DNA of 64,000 bases from assembly GCA_022984795.1 (NCBI GenBank), contig JALIHJ010000077.1, forward strand, positions 1 to 64,000. The letters are read 5' to 3'. Source of the stretch: Fabrea salina. Its lineage: Eukaryota; Ciliophora; Heterotrichea; Heterotrichida; Fabreidae. The notes beneath the pieces were generated by a model. That model was not told the origin of the DNA and ran no database searches. It saw nothing but the letters and a program-made list of their open reading frames with translations. A program made the position numbers and the translations under genes. Position 1 is the first letter of the stretch; each line of letters starts with the position of its first letter. This document shows, piece by piece, positions 10,792 through 18,947 of this stretch.

Positions 10792-11153
10792 CTAAAGTAG
10801 TTAACATGAAGAATTTTCGGATTTTTCTCAGGAAATCCAACAGAAACCAAACATTACATTAGATCAAAAGCGAGAAGAATCATTCAATACCAGCAACTCA
10901 CTTTTTGAATGGTAGACTAAAGACTCCAAAAAAATTGAAAACACCCTTATAATCCGCCCGTACCAAGTCCCAGAAAATTATATTCTAATTTGGTCAACAA
11001 CTCTATTTATTTTTTAATTTCCAAATTTAAGGCTTAAAGTAGCTTAGTTACTTGAAACTTAAGATAACTAACACTAAACAACTTACAAGAATTATAGTAA
11101 ACAAATAAGCATAAAATATAGTAAGCCCTTAATTATCTGATTGACATAAAAAT
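10792..11153. promoter_or_regulatory. divergent intergenic region, AT-rich
   Basis: About 360 bases lie between the start codons of two divergently read genes. The region is strongly AT-rich towards 10975-11150, and no RNA gene or ORF with support was found. Promoters for both genes must lie here. This is large for this chromosome, where divergent starts are usually 9-60 bases apart. Confidence 0.5.
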
Positions 11154-12584
11154 ATGGTAGAAGAAAGCCCAAACTACCTAGACGCACTGATCATTCCTGA
11201 GTTGAACTCAGAAGAATTTGAACAAATCGTGAATGAAGTCACAGACCAACAACAAAGCGACGAAATAGAAAGCCTTGCAATCGATCAGATGGAGTACTTG
11301 AGAAAGGTAACAGTGGTTCAAGACCTTTTCTGGAGATTTGTTCACAAAAGAGACGAAGTCATTTCAAAGATTCTGAGCTGTGTGAAAAAGATCGAAGAGC
11401 ATAACCACAACTCAAAAATAGCAAAAACAAGTGGAAACGGTGCAGGAATTCTTGGAGGAGCTTTGTTTTTAGGTGGCCTTCTTGCGGCGCCTTTTACAGC
11501 TGGAGCCAGTCTTACAGCTTCAGCAGCGGGTGCAGGAATAAGTGCGGCAGGAGCAGCTACCGGCATTGGCACAGATATTGTTCTCCGGAACATAGTCAAA
11601 GGAATCAGTGAAGAAGGGAACAACCATATCAACGACAGCAACCAATCATTAGAAGACCTAAAAAACTCAATTGAAGAACTACAAAATTGGATTGATAATT
11701 TAGGCAACGGAGCTCTACCTGAAGAAAAAAAAGCCAACTACGTCGCATGTGTTTTATCCGGGGGTAATTTCCTCTATAAACTAGGAATGGCAGGAGTCCA
11801 ATTCAGTTTAATTCCTAAGTATGCTTCTTTTGCTGCAAAGTACACTGGAGGCATAATAGGGTTTGGTAAGGTTGGTATGACAGCTAAACAATTAAAACAA
11901 GTAGAAAGTATGGGAACTATTTTTCGTTGGCTTGGAAATGGCAAGATCGCAAACATGGCAGTTAGCGTCTCTAGGAACTTAGCTAAGATTTCAGGAGTGC
12001 TGTGCATTGTAGGCATAGCGCTTGATGGTTTGGGGTTGTTCCAAAACATCAAAAGTCTGGTTGAAAAGGATTTAAACGAAGCCAGCTTTGAACTACTGAG
12101 AACTGGAAGAGATTTATTAGACCAAGTATGGAAGTTCGGCAAGTTGCTTGAGTCACTAACTGGAGGGAATACGTATATAAAGAAAGGATACTTTAGGAAT
12201 GGACTCGGAACTGTTCTAGATGTTGCGGGTTTCGGAAAACATATGGGCGCTCAAATTCATATGTGGACTAAGCACGGAGAGTCCAACCAGCAGTGGTTTG
12301 TACGCTCTGATGGGATGATCCAAAATTACGATAATTTGCTGTTTATGGATATCCAATGGGGCAGTATGGAAGATGGAACCGGAATTCATTGTTGGGAAAA
12401 GAACTCTTCAGCAGCTCAAAAATGGAAGTTTTTCAAGGACGGAATCATTGGAACTGAGCTATGTGACAAAGTTCTTGATGTAGAAGGAGCGAACCCTGAA
12501 TCAGGTGCTAGGCCTGTTATATGGCCAAAACATGGTGCAAATAGCCAAACCTGGACTTTCGAAGAAATAATTCCTCAAGATTAG
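11154..12584 (+). CDS. apolipoprotein L-like protein with C-terminal ricin-B lectin domain
   Basis: A 476-residue protein ending in TAG. The N-terminal approx. 95 residues are helical and acidic. Residues about 98-146 form a Gly/Ala-rich hydrophobic hairpin (GAGILGGALFLGGLLAAPF followed by TASAAGAGISAAGAATGIG), which is the hallmark of the apolipoprotein L family. A second hydrophobic stretch (about 270-295, GVLCIVGIALDGLGLF) and amphipathic helices follow. From about residue 345 the sequence becomes a beta-trefoil with three QxW-type signatures (NQQWF, AQKWKF, SQTWTF) and GTVLDV/DKVLDV motifs, i.e. a ricin-B-type carbohydrate-binding domain. ApoL proteins act on membranes and lipids; a lectin tail suggests targeting to glycans, for example in phagosomes or at the surface. 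No classical signal peptide is seen. The domain calls are well supported, the role is inferred. Confidence 0.8.
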   Translation: MVEESPNYLDALIIPELNSEEFEQIVNEVTDQQQSDEIESLAIDQMEYLRKVTVVQDLFWRFVHKRDEVISKILSCVKKIEEHNHNSKIAKTSGNGAGILGGALFLGGLLAAPFTAGASLTASAAGAGISAAGAATGIGTDIVLRNIVKGISEEGNNHINDSNQSLEDLKNSIEELQNWIDNLGNGALPEEKKANYVACVLSGGNFLYKLGMAGVQFSLIPKYASFAAKYTGGIIGFGKVGMTAKQLKQVESMGTIFRWLGNGKIANMAVSVSRNLAKISGVLCIVGIALDGLGLFQNIKSLVEKDLNEASFELLRTGRDLLDQVWKFGKLLESLTGGNTYIKKGYFRNGLGTVLDVAGFGKHMGAQIHMWTKHGESNQQWFVRSDGMIQNYDNLLFMDIQWGSMEDGTGIHCWEKNSSAAQKWKFFKDGIIGTELCDKVLDVEGANPESGARPVIWPKHGANSQTWTFEEIIPQD

Positions 12585-12614
12585 ATAATCTTCGAACTAA
12601 AAGTACTTTCGGCT

Positions 12615-12870
12615 TAAAAACTTAAATTAGTTTTGTTGACCGCACTCTGGCAGGTGTGGCCTTCCAGCAGTTGGATTTGCTTACACCGAATTTCCAGACT
12701 TCAATTGAGGTTTTCCTCCAAAAACTAAGTAATCATCGTCAACTGATAAGCTGACTGAGTACAATGTTTCCTCTGAGTATTTTGGTCGCTTCTCCAGAAT
12801 CAACACTCCACAACCTGACAGTTCTATCTTTACTACCAGACACTTTCTTCCTCGTCGAATATTGGGCCAA
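12615..12870 (-). pseudogene. WD40-repeat relic
   Basis: On the minus strand, 12843-12790 reads SGSKDRTVRLWSVDSGE, a textbook WD40 blade end. The next stretch (about 12770-12695) reads YSVSLSVDDDYLVFGG, and a third piece in another frame reads SIEVWKF (about 12690-12670). These are successive strands of WD40 blades split by frame changes and closed by stops, with no long ORF. It is most likely the remnant of a WD40 gene lying between two intact genes. It also explains the unusual size (476 bases) of this spacer. Confidence 0.7.
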
Positions 12871-13060
12871 GCTTTGCACGATAAGGAAGGGGATAGATTA
12901 TATGACCTTTACCAAGTTGCTCAATAACCTTGTAACAACACAAAATGGTTTTGCATATATAGCACTATTTTTTAGGTTCGCAAGCTTTATAACAGCGTTC
13001 TTCTTGAATTCATGAGTAAAGCACCTACCCAAAACTATAAGAACTTAATTACTTAAATAT

Positions 13061-13993
13061 TCAGCTTCTTTGAAAAAAGAACCCTTTGCTGATACTGGGA
13101 AGTACCCCTCGGTTAGTTTGCATTCCGTCGTCTAAGACTTCTTCAGGGTTGTGTAGAACGTCTAGTATAATGTCAAGCACTCTCTCTATGATCACAGGAG
13201 GTCGGGGAGAGTTATGTCCGCCTCCTAGTTCAAGCAAGTACTTGTCTCCACAGTACCTGTCATAAAGTTCTTTTCCTTGTGAAAAACTCACTAGTTTGTC
13301 AAACCTACCGTGTAAAAACACAGCAGGCATTCTGCACTGCGAAACGTATTTAACAGGGGTGACTTCTTCTATGTCGAAGTTAGCAGTTGCTTGGATTATT
13401 TTCCGAGTGTACTTAAACATCGACTTAAAAAATGACTCAGGAAAGATCTTCAAAGAAGAAAACAATTCACAGGAAGTCTTCTTCAAGGACACAAAAGGCG
13501 AGTCTAGAACAAGCAAGGAAATGTAAGGGTCGCATGAAGCGTATAAAATAGCTGAAGAAGCCCCCATACTCCTTCCCCAGATGCCTAGGCTGTTTACTTT
13601 GTTGGTGCTCCTTAAGTAGTCCACCACACACTTCAGGTCCCAACTCTCGTAGTACCCCAAACTCACGAACTTGCCTTCTGAAAGTCCTGAACCTGAAAAG
13701 TCGAACGCAAATACACTGATGTCGTGTAATAGCAACGCATTGGCAATCTCAAGCGAATCGCACCTGCTTCCACAGTTTCCGTGGCAGTAAATAATACAAT
13801 CGAGTTTTGAGTTTTCTGTGAACTTAGGTTGGAACCAACTGCACTCTAGTCTGTAACCTCTTGAGTTCCGTAGAGTAAAGTCCTCACGAGTAAACACTTT
13901 TCCTTGCAGTATAAAGTCTTTAGGCCCTAAGTCTCTGACTGGGTCATATGCTTCGCGAAAAGGACGAATTACGAACTTGGAAAGTCCTTGCAT
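13061..13993 (-). CDS. alpha/beta hydrolase (serine aminopeptidase/ABHD17-like)
   Basis: A 310-residue protein with the alpha/beta hydrolase core. The oxyanion strand YCHGNCGSR is at about residues 69-77, the nucleophile elbow GRSMGA has Ser142, an acid is in the HGRFDKLV strand, and the catalytic His is in GGGHN near residue 258. There is no signal peptide or membrane helix, so it is probably cytosolic. The fold class includes lipases, esterases and depalmitoylases; ABHD17-like proteins share this HGN...GRSMG pattern, but the substrate is unknown. The gene ends in TGA followed three codons later by TAA, one of the few TGA stops here. It lies 43 bases downstream of the BIVM-like gene on the same strand. 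Confidence 0.88.
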   Translation of the reverse strand: MQGLSKFVIRPFREAYDPVRDLGPKDFILQGKVFTREDFTLRNSRGYRLECSWFQPKFTENSKLDCIIYCHGNCGSRCDSLEIANALLLHDISVFAFDFSGSGLSEGKFVSLGYYESWDLKCVVDYLRSTNKVNSLGIWGRSMGASSAILYASCDPYISLLVLDSPFVSLKKTSCELFSSLKIFPESFFKSMFKYTRKIIQATANFDIEEVTPVKYVSQCRMPAVFLHGRFDKLVSFSQGKELYDRYCGDKYLLELGGGHNSPRPPVIIERVLDIILDVLHNPEEVLDDGMQTNRGVLPSISKGFFFQRS

Positions 13994-14036
13994 AATATGA
14001 ATGATTATTTGAATAATTCGAATTTACATTAAGTAT

Positions 14037-15047
14037 TTATTCCAAGTTCTCAAAAACTATTAAGCAGTGCAGGTTTTTTCCAAGTCTCTTTCCTGACGTA
14101 AACGACTCAGAGTTCCTAGTTTGCACTCCTAAGTGGGACTTCCGAATGTTGAAGTAGTTGGGGTTTTGCTGGTCAATGTCCAAAGCAATGTCGTCCCACT
14201 TTTTAGTGTGGAATACAGGGTAGGCTTTAGAAGGCTCGCCTATTATAACGTAAGCTTGCAGTTCGCTGGGGTTGATATCGTCTAGTTTCTTGTAAGCGTC
14301 TGGAGGCCTCAAAGGTGCCAAGTCAAAACCAATAGGGCACATGTAGTGGTTATGGCAGTGGTAGATAAAAGCTTGCTTAGGACTTTTAAGCCCAGCCACT
14401 AGGTTCTTAAGTGCTTGGTCTTTGTCGATGTCCATAGTTCTTCCTTTTCCGTGGAGTTTCCAAAAGATCCTGCCTTTTCCTTTTAACCCAAAGTGCAAGC
14501 ACAGTTTGTTGAACCAACCAGTCAAAGTGTCGTTGCCAGTAAACGAACCAAACCCAATCTCGTGGAAAGGAGGGTCAATCCCTAAGATAGTTAAAGCTTT
14601 TTCCTGTGAAAGCACAGGCAAAGTCCCATGTCCTAGACTACTGAACAAGTAGTTCCAGCAAGAAACCAGTGAAGTGATTCCACACGACTTGGGGTACTGC
14701 GGACGTGACATACAATGCCACCTTTTAAGGTCCATGAACTTCCGTTCTTTAATGAGGTCTTCTGATATCTCCAAGTCTTCAGGAATCTCGACTTGTTCAG
14801 GCAAAACTACTTCTTCTACTCTTGGAGTCACTGCGTCGACAAGTGGGTTGTTTTCTTCGTTGGAATCTAAGTTCAGTATTTCTTCCAGTGGAGTGATTCC
14901 GTCGTTAGTAGGTTTTTGCTTCTTCTTGGAGCGTTTAACTTTTTTCTTGGGTTTAAAAGAACAAGTGAAGTCCAGCACTACACTAGTGCACTCTTCTTTA
15001 GTTGTCGTTTCTTCGATGATGTCTTCTAAGACTTCGCGCACTTCCAT
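14037..15047 (-). CDS. BIVM: BIVM-like protein (basic, immunoglobulin-like variable motif-containing)
   Basis: A 336-residue protein. Residues 1-100 are low-complexity, with a Lys-rich patch (KPKKKVKRSKKKQK, a plausible nuclear signal) and acidic stretches. Residues about 107-335 match the conserved BIVM domain: KRWHCMSRPQYPKSCGIT, SLVSCWNYLFSSLGHG, FGSFTGNDTLTGWF, IYHCHNHYMCPIGF, YVIIGEPSKAYPVFH and NLHCLIVFENLE. In vertebrates BIVM is a widely conserved protein of poorly known function, found in the nucleus and cytoplasm. A Cys, His and Asn-rich pattern (KSCGI, HCHNHYMCPIGF) resembles a papain-fold peptidase arrangement, but that is only a suggestion. The start is separated by 28 bases from the divergent glutaredoxin-like gene. 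Confidence 0.9.
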   Translation of the reverse strand: MEVREVLEDIIEETTTKEECTSVVLDFTCSFKPKKKVKRSKKKQKPTNDGITPLEEILNLDSNEENNPLVDAVTPRVEEVVLPEQVEIPEDLEISEDLIKERKFMDLKRWHCMSRPQYPKSCGITSLVSCWNYLFSSLGHGTLPVLSQEKALTILGIDPPFHEIGFGSFTGNDTLTGWFNKLCLHFGLKGKGRIFWKLHGKGRTMDIDKDQALKNLVAGLKSPKQAFIYHCHNHYMCPIGFDLAPLRPPDAYKKLDDINPSELQAYVIIGEPSKAYPVFHTKKWDDIALDIDQQNPNYFNIRKSHLGVQTRNSESFTSGKRLGKNLHCLIVFENLE

Positions 15048-15075
15048 TATTATTGTGGCTTTTTAAGTAGTAAAA

Positions 15076-15426
15076 ATGGGCTGTGAGTGCTCAAGTTCAA
15101 GAATTAAAGAACCCAGGTCAGATATCAGCTTACATGGAGTGTTTAAAACCCAAACTCAGGAGTACCAAGTTTTATTGTATACTAAGTCTGACTGTCCAGA
15201 AAGCACAGAGTTAAAGCAGATGCTTAAAGCAAATAAAGTTAAGTTTGAGTACTTCGACTTAGATCACATGGAAGACGACGGGGAGTTCCATGCAGCTTTG
15301 CGGGAAATCACAGGTAAGTGGTTAACTCCTTACATATTCATAGGAGGGCAACTCATCACTCAGAAAGACTTAGAAAAAACTATCAGTGAAAAAAGGCTTT
15401 ATAAACTAACTAAGGGTAGTAGTTAA
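15076..15426 (+). CDS. glutaredoxin-like protein with probable N-terminal acylation
   Basis: A 116-residue protein. Residues about 30-112 form a glutaredoxin/thioredoxin fold with VLLYTKSDCPES (Cys40, one active-site cysteine with Ser at the fourth position), the cis-proline strand LTPYIFIGG and a typical C-terminal helix. The single active-site Cys suggests monothiol-type chemistry, i.e. deglutathionylation or Fe-S handling, although the CPES motif is not the CGFS of the Fe-S class. The N-terminus MGCECSSS fits N-myristoylation at Gly2 plus palmitoylation at Cys3/Cys5, which would tether it to a membrane. Its last 17 bases overlap, on the opposite strand, the end of the lysozyme gene. Confidence 0.88.
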   Translation: MGCECSSSRIKEPRSDISLHGVFKTQTQEYQVLLYTKSDCPESTELKQMLKANKVKFEYFDLDHMEDDGEFHAALREITGKWLTPYIFIGGQLITQKDLEKTISEKRLYKLTKGSS

Positions 15427-16030
15427 GGTCTACTCCGGCTCCGCACACAGTAGTAGTTCCTTGGTACTGCTTGATCGAAGGTGTGGACCACCCTCCGAAG
15501 GGCTGGAAATCACTGAAGCTAGGGTTATAGTCGTAGTGGGCGTACCAAAGTGCCAAGTCAGACACTCCTGACCAACTGATTCCAGTGATTTCTTCCCAGT
15601 TGTAGTAAGAGGTGTAGATTCCTACAGTTTGGCCTAAGTTCTTGAGTTCGTTGACCATCTCAGTAATGAACCTTTGGTTCGAGTCTTTGTTGCTGCTCCA
15701 CCGGTAGTTCTCAATGTCCACCCAAATAGTGCCATAGTTCTGACCTCTGATGGCGTTCACAAGTTGCTGGGCCTGGGTGCTGGGGTTGTTGCAAGGCACA
15801 CAGGGGAAAAGGTAAACGTCTACGTACTGGAACCCTGCACTGCGGGCATTGCGGATGTTCGAGACCACATTAGGGTCTACTTGGCCATAACTCAGGTATC
15901 CCCTGATAATAGCAAATTCGTACCCCTGGTTATGGATACACGAAAACACGTCAGTATACTGAGAAACATCCACTCCTTTGACGGCAAAAACAGCCGACAC
16001 GCACAAAGCCAATACGACAAAAGCTCTCAT
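15410..16030 (-). CDS. secreted GH25-type lysozyme
   Basis: A 206-residue protein with a clear signal peptide (MRAFVVLALCVSAVFA) and a complete glycoside hydrolase family 25 domain. GVDVSQYTD holds the first Asp, YEFAIIRGYLSYGQVD follows, IWVDIENYRW has the Asp-x-Glu active-site pair, and YTSYYNWEEI and YQGTTTVCGAGVDLNYY close the barrel. GH25 enzymes cleave bacterial peptidoglycan between MurNAc and GlcNAc. In bacterivorous protists such lysozymes act in phagosomes or are secreted. Several cysteines suggest disulfides. The stop is TAG and the 3' end overlaps the glutaredoxin-like gene by 17 bases. An ancient bacterial origin is plausible for the family, but nothing in the base use here marks recent transfer. 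Confidence 0.93.
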   Translation of the reverse strand: MRAFVVLALCVSAVFAVKGVDVSQYTDVFSCIHNQGYEFAIIRGYLSYGQVDPNVVSNIRNARSAGFQYVDVYLFPCVPCNNPSTQAQQLVNAIRGQNYGTIWVDIENYRWSSNKDSNQRFITEMVNELKNLGQTVGIYTSYYNWEEITGISWSGVSDLALWYAHYDYNPSFSDFQPFGGWSTPSIKQYQGTTTVCGAGVDLNYYP

Positions 16031-16099
16031 TTTTATTCACCAGATCTAGAACCGCCAAACCGACTACTTACACAAGCCAGTGAAGAAACTTAGTTGTAA

Positions 16100-16309
16100 T
16101 TAAGTTGCACAATTGTTTTGGTTAATCTTCTGAATAACTTCACTCCTAAACCACTTTTTGTCGCACCAAGTCTTTACACAGCCGTTTTCGTCTAAACAAC
16201 TAATAGAAGCGTTAAGCATGCTGTAGAGCATCACGGCCATCACGCCCAAAAACACTCCCCACAGCACTCTATTAACATACGTCTTTCTGGTGGCGCTTCT
16301 GAATTCCAT
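16100..16309 (-). CDS. small single-pass membrane protein, unknown
   Basis: A 69-residue protein. A basic N-terminus (MEFRSATRKTYVNR) precedes one hydrophobic helix (about residues 14-37, VLWGVFLGVMAVMLYSMLNA). A short Cys-containing tail with four or five cysteines (CLDENGCVKTWCDKK) follows, suggesting a disulfide-stabilised lumenal or extracellular end. The start ATG sits behind the AT-rich TATAATTTAAA element typical of this chromosome, and the ORF fills the gap between two neighbours on the same strand, which supports it as real. No family recognised. Confidence 0.65.
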   Translation of the reverse strand: MEFRSATRKTYVNRVLWGVFLGVMAVMLYSMLNASISCLDENGCVKTWCDKKWFRSEVIQKINQNNCAT

Positions 16310-16326
16310 TTTAAATTATATCACAA

Positions 16327-18924
16327 TTAGCTGTACCCGTCGTTTTCTTCGTTGATGGTTTGGAGTTTCTTTTGCTTCCTTTGCTGGGCAAACCAGTTTT
16401 CTTTCATAGAACTGAGTTCACTGTTGAGTCTCTCAATTTCAAACTTGTAGTGGTTGACTTGTGCGTGGGCTGCATTGAGTTCGTTGGCCATAGACCTCAT
16501 TTGTTTGGTTTTGTCTTTTAAGCTTTGTTGGTAGAGTGTTAGTTGCTCAGAAACTTCAGGTTTGGGTTGGCGGGCTAAGATGTTTTTGAGCTCTACATAG
16601 AGTCTTTCCTTTTCTTGGATCAAAAAGTCTTTTTCTGCGACTTCTTCAGTTTTAGCAATTAAGCGTCTTTGGAGGGTTTGGATCTTAGTTATCATTTCAT
16701 AAGTTTCAGGCGAAGTGCCTTCTAGTTTCCTGTAGCGGTGGACGTTCATAGGGTTTTGGAGTTCTTCTGACAAGGCTTTGACTTTGGTTTTGGCTTCCAT
16801 GAGGTCTTTTTCTAAGCTGAAGACTTCGCGTTTGAGTTCAGGGATGCAGGAGACTTGTTGCTTGGCAGTCATGAGTTCTTTTTTGAGTTCAGTGATTTTT
16901 TGCCTGAGCAGTTGGCACTCAATGACTTTTTCTTGGTAGTGGACTTCTCCTTTGCCTAAGTTGGACTGTTGGATTTTGATCTTTTCGTACAAGTTAGCTA
17001 GTTCTTCGTTCCTTTTGATGAGTTGGGCTCCAAGTATGTCTCTGTCGTTGATGACCATGTCGTATTCTTTTTTCTGTTTCATTCGTTCTTGTTCGGCTTC
17101 TGATATGTAGTACTTAAGTTTGGATATTTGGTTTTCGTAGTTACGGATGTACTCGTCTTTTTCGCGTTTCTTTTCTTCAAGGCGTTTTTTCTTCTGGTCG
17201 TTTAGCGCGTTTTCTTCTTGGAGGTTGTTGAACAGTTGGACTTGTTCGCCTACTAAGTAGTTCTTGGTAGTTATTTCTTCACGGAGTTTGGTTATTTGGT
17301 GCTGGAGTATTTTGTACTTGCGGCGCAACTCGTCGATTTCTTGCTTGGACTCAAGTAAGGTTTTGGAGTATATGTTGCGGTCGTTTCTGACGGCTTCGTA
17401 GAGGTTTTGTTGTTTTTTAAGTTTGTCTTCGGCTTTCACGTTGTCTTTTTGGAGTTGGGAGATCATGGAGTTTTTGTACTTGACTTGTTCGAGTGTCTGG
17501 ACGTACTTGGAGTAGGCGTTGGAGGCTTCTAGGGCGTACTTGTCTTCGTCCCTTTTGAGTTGGTATATGAGTGCTTTGAGTTTGGCAATTTCTTTTTTGC
17601 TAGCTTTGACTTCGTTGGAGATTTTGCGGAGTTCGTTGCGTTTCATAATGATTTCGTCGCCTTTCATTTTGGTGATGGTTACTAGGTCAGTGCACTTTTT
17701 GTTGAGGATGTTGATCTCCCGCATGTTTTCTTCGATCTTCTTTTTATCATAGTCGTTTTCGCGTCGGAGTTGGGTGTTGGACTGTGTGAGTTCCTGAAGT
17801 TTGTTTTTGGAGTTTTCTTTTTGGAACTCTAAGTCTTGTTTGTCTTGGGTTATTTTTTTGTTTTTTTGGCGCATTACAGTGATTTCTTTGCGTGTTTTGG
17901 AGTTTTTGTCTTGTTTGTCTTGGAGTTCTTGGGTCATGTTGGATATTTCTTCTTCGTGTTGTTCTTTTTCTTTTCGGAGTTTATCTTCGCTTTCTTCTAA
18001 AAACTTAAGTTTTTCGTAGAGTCGTTTGTTGGAAAACTCTTCTAAGTTCTTTTTGTCAAGTAGTTTGATTCGTTCGGTTTTAAGGGTTTCGATGTTTTTG
18101 TGGAGTTTGTTTATTTCTTGTGAGATCTTTTCGCGTTCGTTTTCTCGGTTTTTAACTTCTTCTTGGGTTTCTTCGTATTTCTTTTTGGTTTCTTCGAGTT
18201 TGCCTTCGTAGTCTTTTTTTCGGCTTTCTTCAGTTTTGGCTTCTTCGTTGTACTTTTGGATGCCGTTGTGGAGTTGAGTTACTTCGCTTTCAAGTTTAGT
18301 TTTGCGTTCTTCGAGTTGGGTTCTTTTTAGGTTGAGTTCGGTGTTTTTGGTTCTGATGTCTTTGAGTCGGTTGACTGTTTCTTCTTTTGACATGAGTGCT
18401 TTGTCCTTTTTTTGTATGAGTTCTTCGAGTTGTTTTTGTTGCTCTACAGGGGCTACGTCGTCAATTTCGATTCTGTGGGTTAGTTCAGCTTGTTCTCCTT
18501 TTAGTTTCTGCATTTGTTCCTTGAATACTTCTTCTTTTTCTTTGGTTTCGTCTACTAGTTTCCAGGTGCGTTCTATGTCTTGCTTTACTTGGTCCATTGC
18601 TATGTTGTCGTTTTCAGCTAGTTTAAGGGTGATCTGCACCTTAACTGCGTGGGAAGTTATTTCGCTGTTGAGTTCTTTGCAGCGCTTCATGAGTTTAGTT
18701 TCTGTTTCGTGGGAGGTTATGAGTGTTTTGTGGAGTTTCTCGTACTCGTGCTTAAAACGCTCTAAGGACTTGTCGCCGGCTATTTCTTTGAGTATGCTTT
18801 GGAAGTCGTTTTCGATGGTTTGGAACTCTGCAACTGTGAGTCCTAAGTCTTCTATTTCTTTTTCGGCCTGACGCATCTTCTTGTCGGCGTTGTCGAACTC
18901 GTCGTGGGACTCCTGGGGTTCCAT
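16327..18924 (-). CDS. CFAP58: cilia and flagella associated protein 58 (CCDC147)
   Basis: An 865-residue protein, almost wholly coiled coil, which matches the CFAP58 family in length and sequence. The C-terminal signature runs LQNPMNVHRYRKLEGT, EMITKIQTLQRRLIAKTEEV, EKERLYVELKNILARQP and TKQMRSMANELNAAHAQV. The N-terminal EFQTIENDFQSILKEIAGDK and KYEKLHKTL-like segments also fit. CFAP58 is a conserved axonemal or basal-body-associated coiled-coil protein needed for ciliary and sperm-tail assembly. The frame is fully open with no intron. It lies 23 bases downstream of the FxPxI-repeat gene on the same strand. Confidence 0.95.
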   Translation of the reverse strand: MEPQESHDEFDNADKKMRQAEKEIEDLGLTVAEFQTIENDFQSILKEIAGDKSLERFKHEYEKLHKTLITSHETETKLMKRCKELNSEITSHAVKVQITLKLAENDNIAMDQVKQDIERTWKLVDETKEKEEVFKEQMQKLKGEQAELTHRIEIDDVAPVEQQKQLEELIQKKDKALMSKEETVNRLKDIRTKNTELNLKRTQLEERKTKLESEVTQLHNGIQKYNEEAKTEESRKKDYEGKLEETKKKYEETQEEVKNRENEREKISQEINKLHKNIETLKTERIKLLDKKNLEEFSNKRLYEKLKFLEESEDKLRKEKEQHEEEISNMTQELQDKQDKNSKTRKEITVMRQKNKKITQDKQDLEFQKENSKNKLQELTQSNTQLRRENDYDKKKIEENMREINILNKKCTDLVTITKMKGDEIIMKRNELRKISNEVKASKKEIAKLKALIYQLKRDEDKYALEASNAYSKYVQTLEQVKYKNSMISQLQKDNVKAEDKLKKQQNLYEAVRNDRNIYSKTLLESKQEIDELRRKYKILQHQITKLREEITTKNYLVGEQVQLFNNLQEENALNDQKKKRLEEKKREKDEYIRNYENQISKLKYYISEAEQERMKQKKEYDMVINDRDILGAQLIKRNEELANLYEKIKIQQSNLGKGEVHYQEKVIECQLLRQKITELKKELMTAKQQVSCIPELKREVFSLEKDLMEAKTKVKALSEELQNPMNVHRYRKLEGTSPETYEMITKIQTLQRRLIAKTEEVAEKDFLIQEKERLYVELKNILARQPKPEVSEQLTLYQQSLKDKTKQMRSMANELNAAHAQVNHYKFEIERLNSELSSMKENWFAQQRKQKKLQTINEENDGYS

Positions 18925-18947
18925 TTTAAATATGAATTACAGGTTAC

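Noticed and set aside
12764-13015. Plus-strand 83-codon ORF (MFPLSILVASPEST)
   Set aside because: It is antisense to the WD40 relic, and its sequence is the mirror of those blades.
13046-13066. TGA read as tryptophan (Blepharisma-type code)
   Set aside because: Genes with TGA ends have TAA a few codons later, but long proteins use only TGG for conserved Trp, and TGA also ends the spliced FxPxI gene.
16327-18924. Plus-strand ORFs rich in Ser/Leu/Phe opposite CFAP58
   Set aside because: They are shadows of a Glu/Lys-rich coiled coil read antisense.
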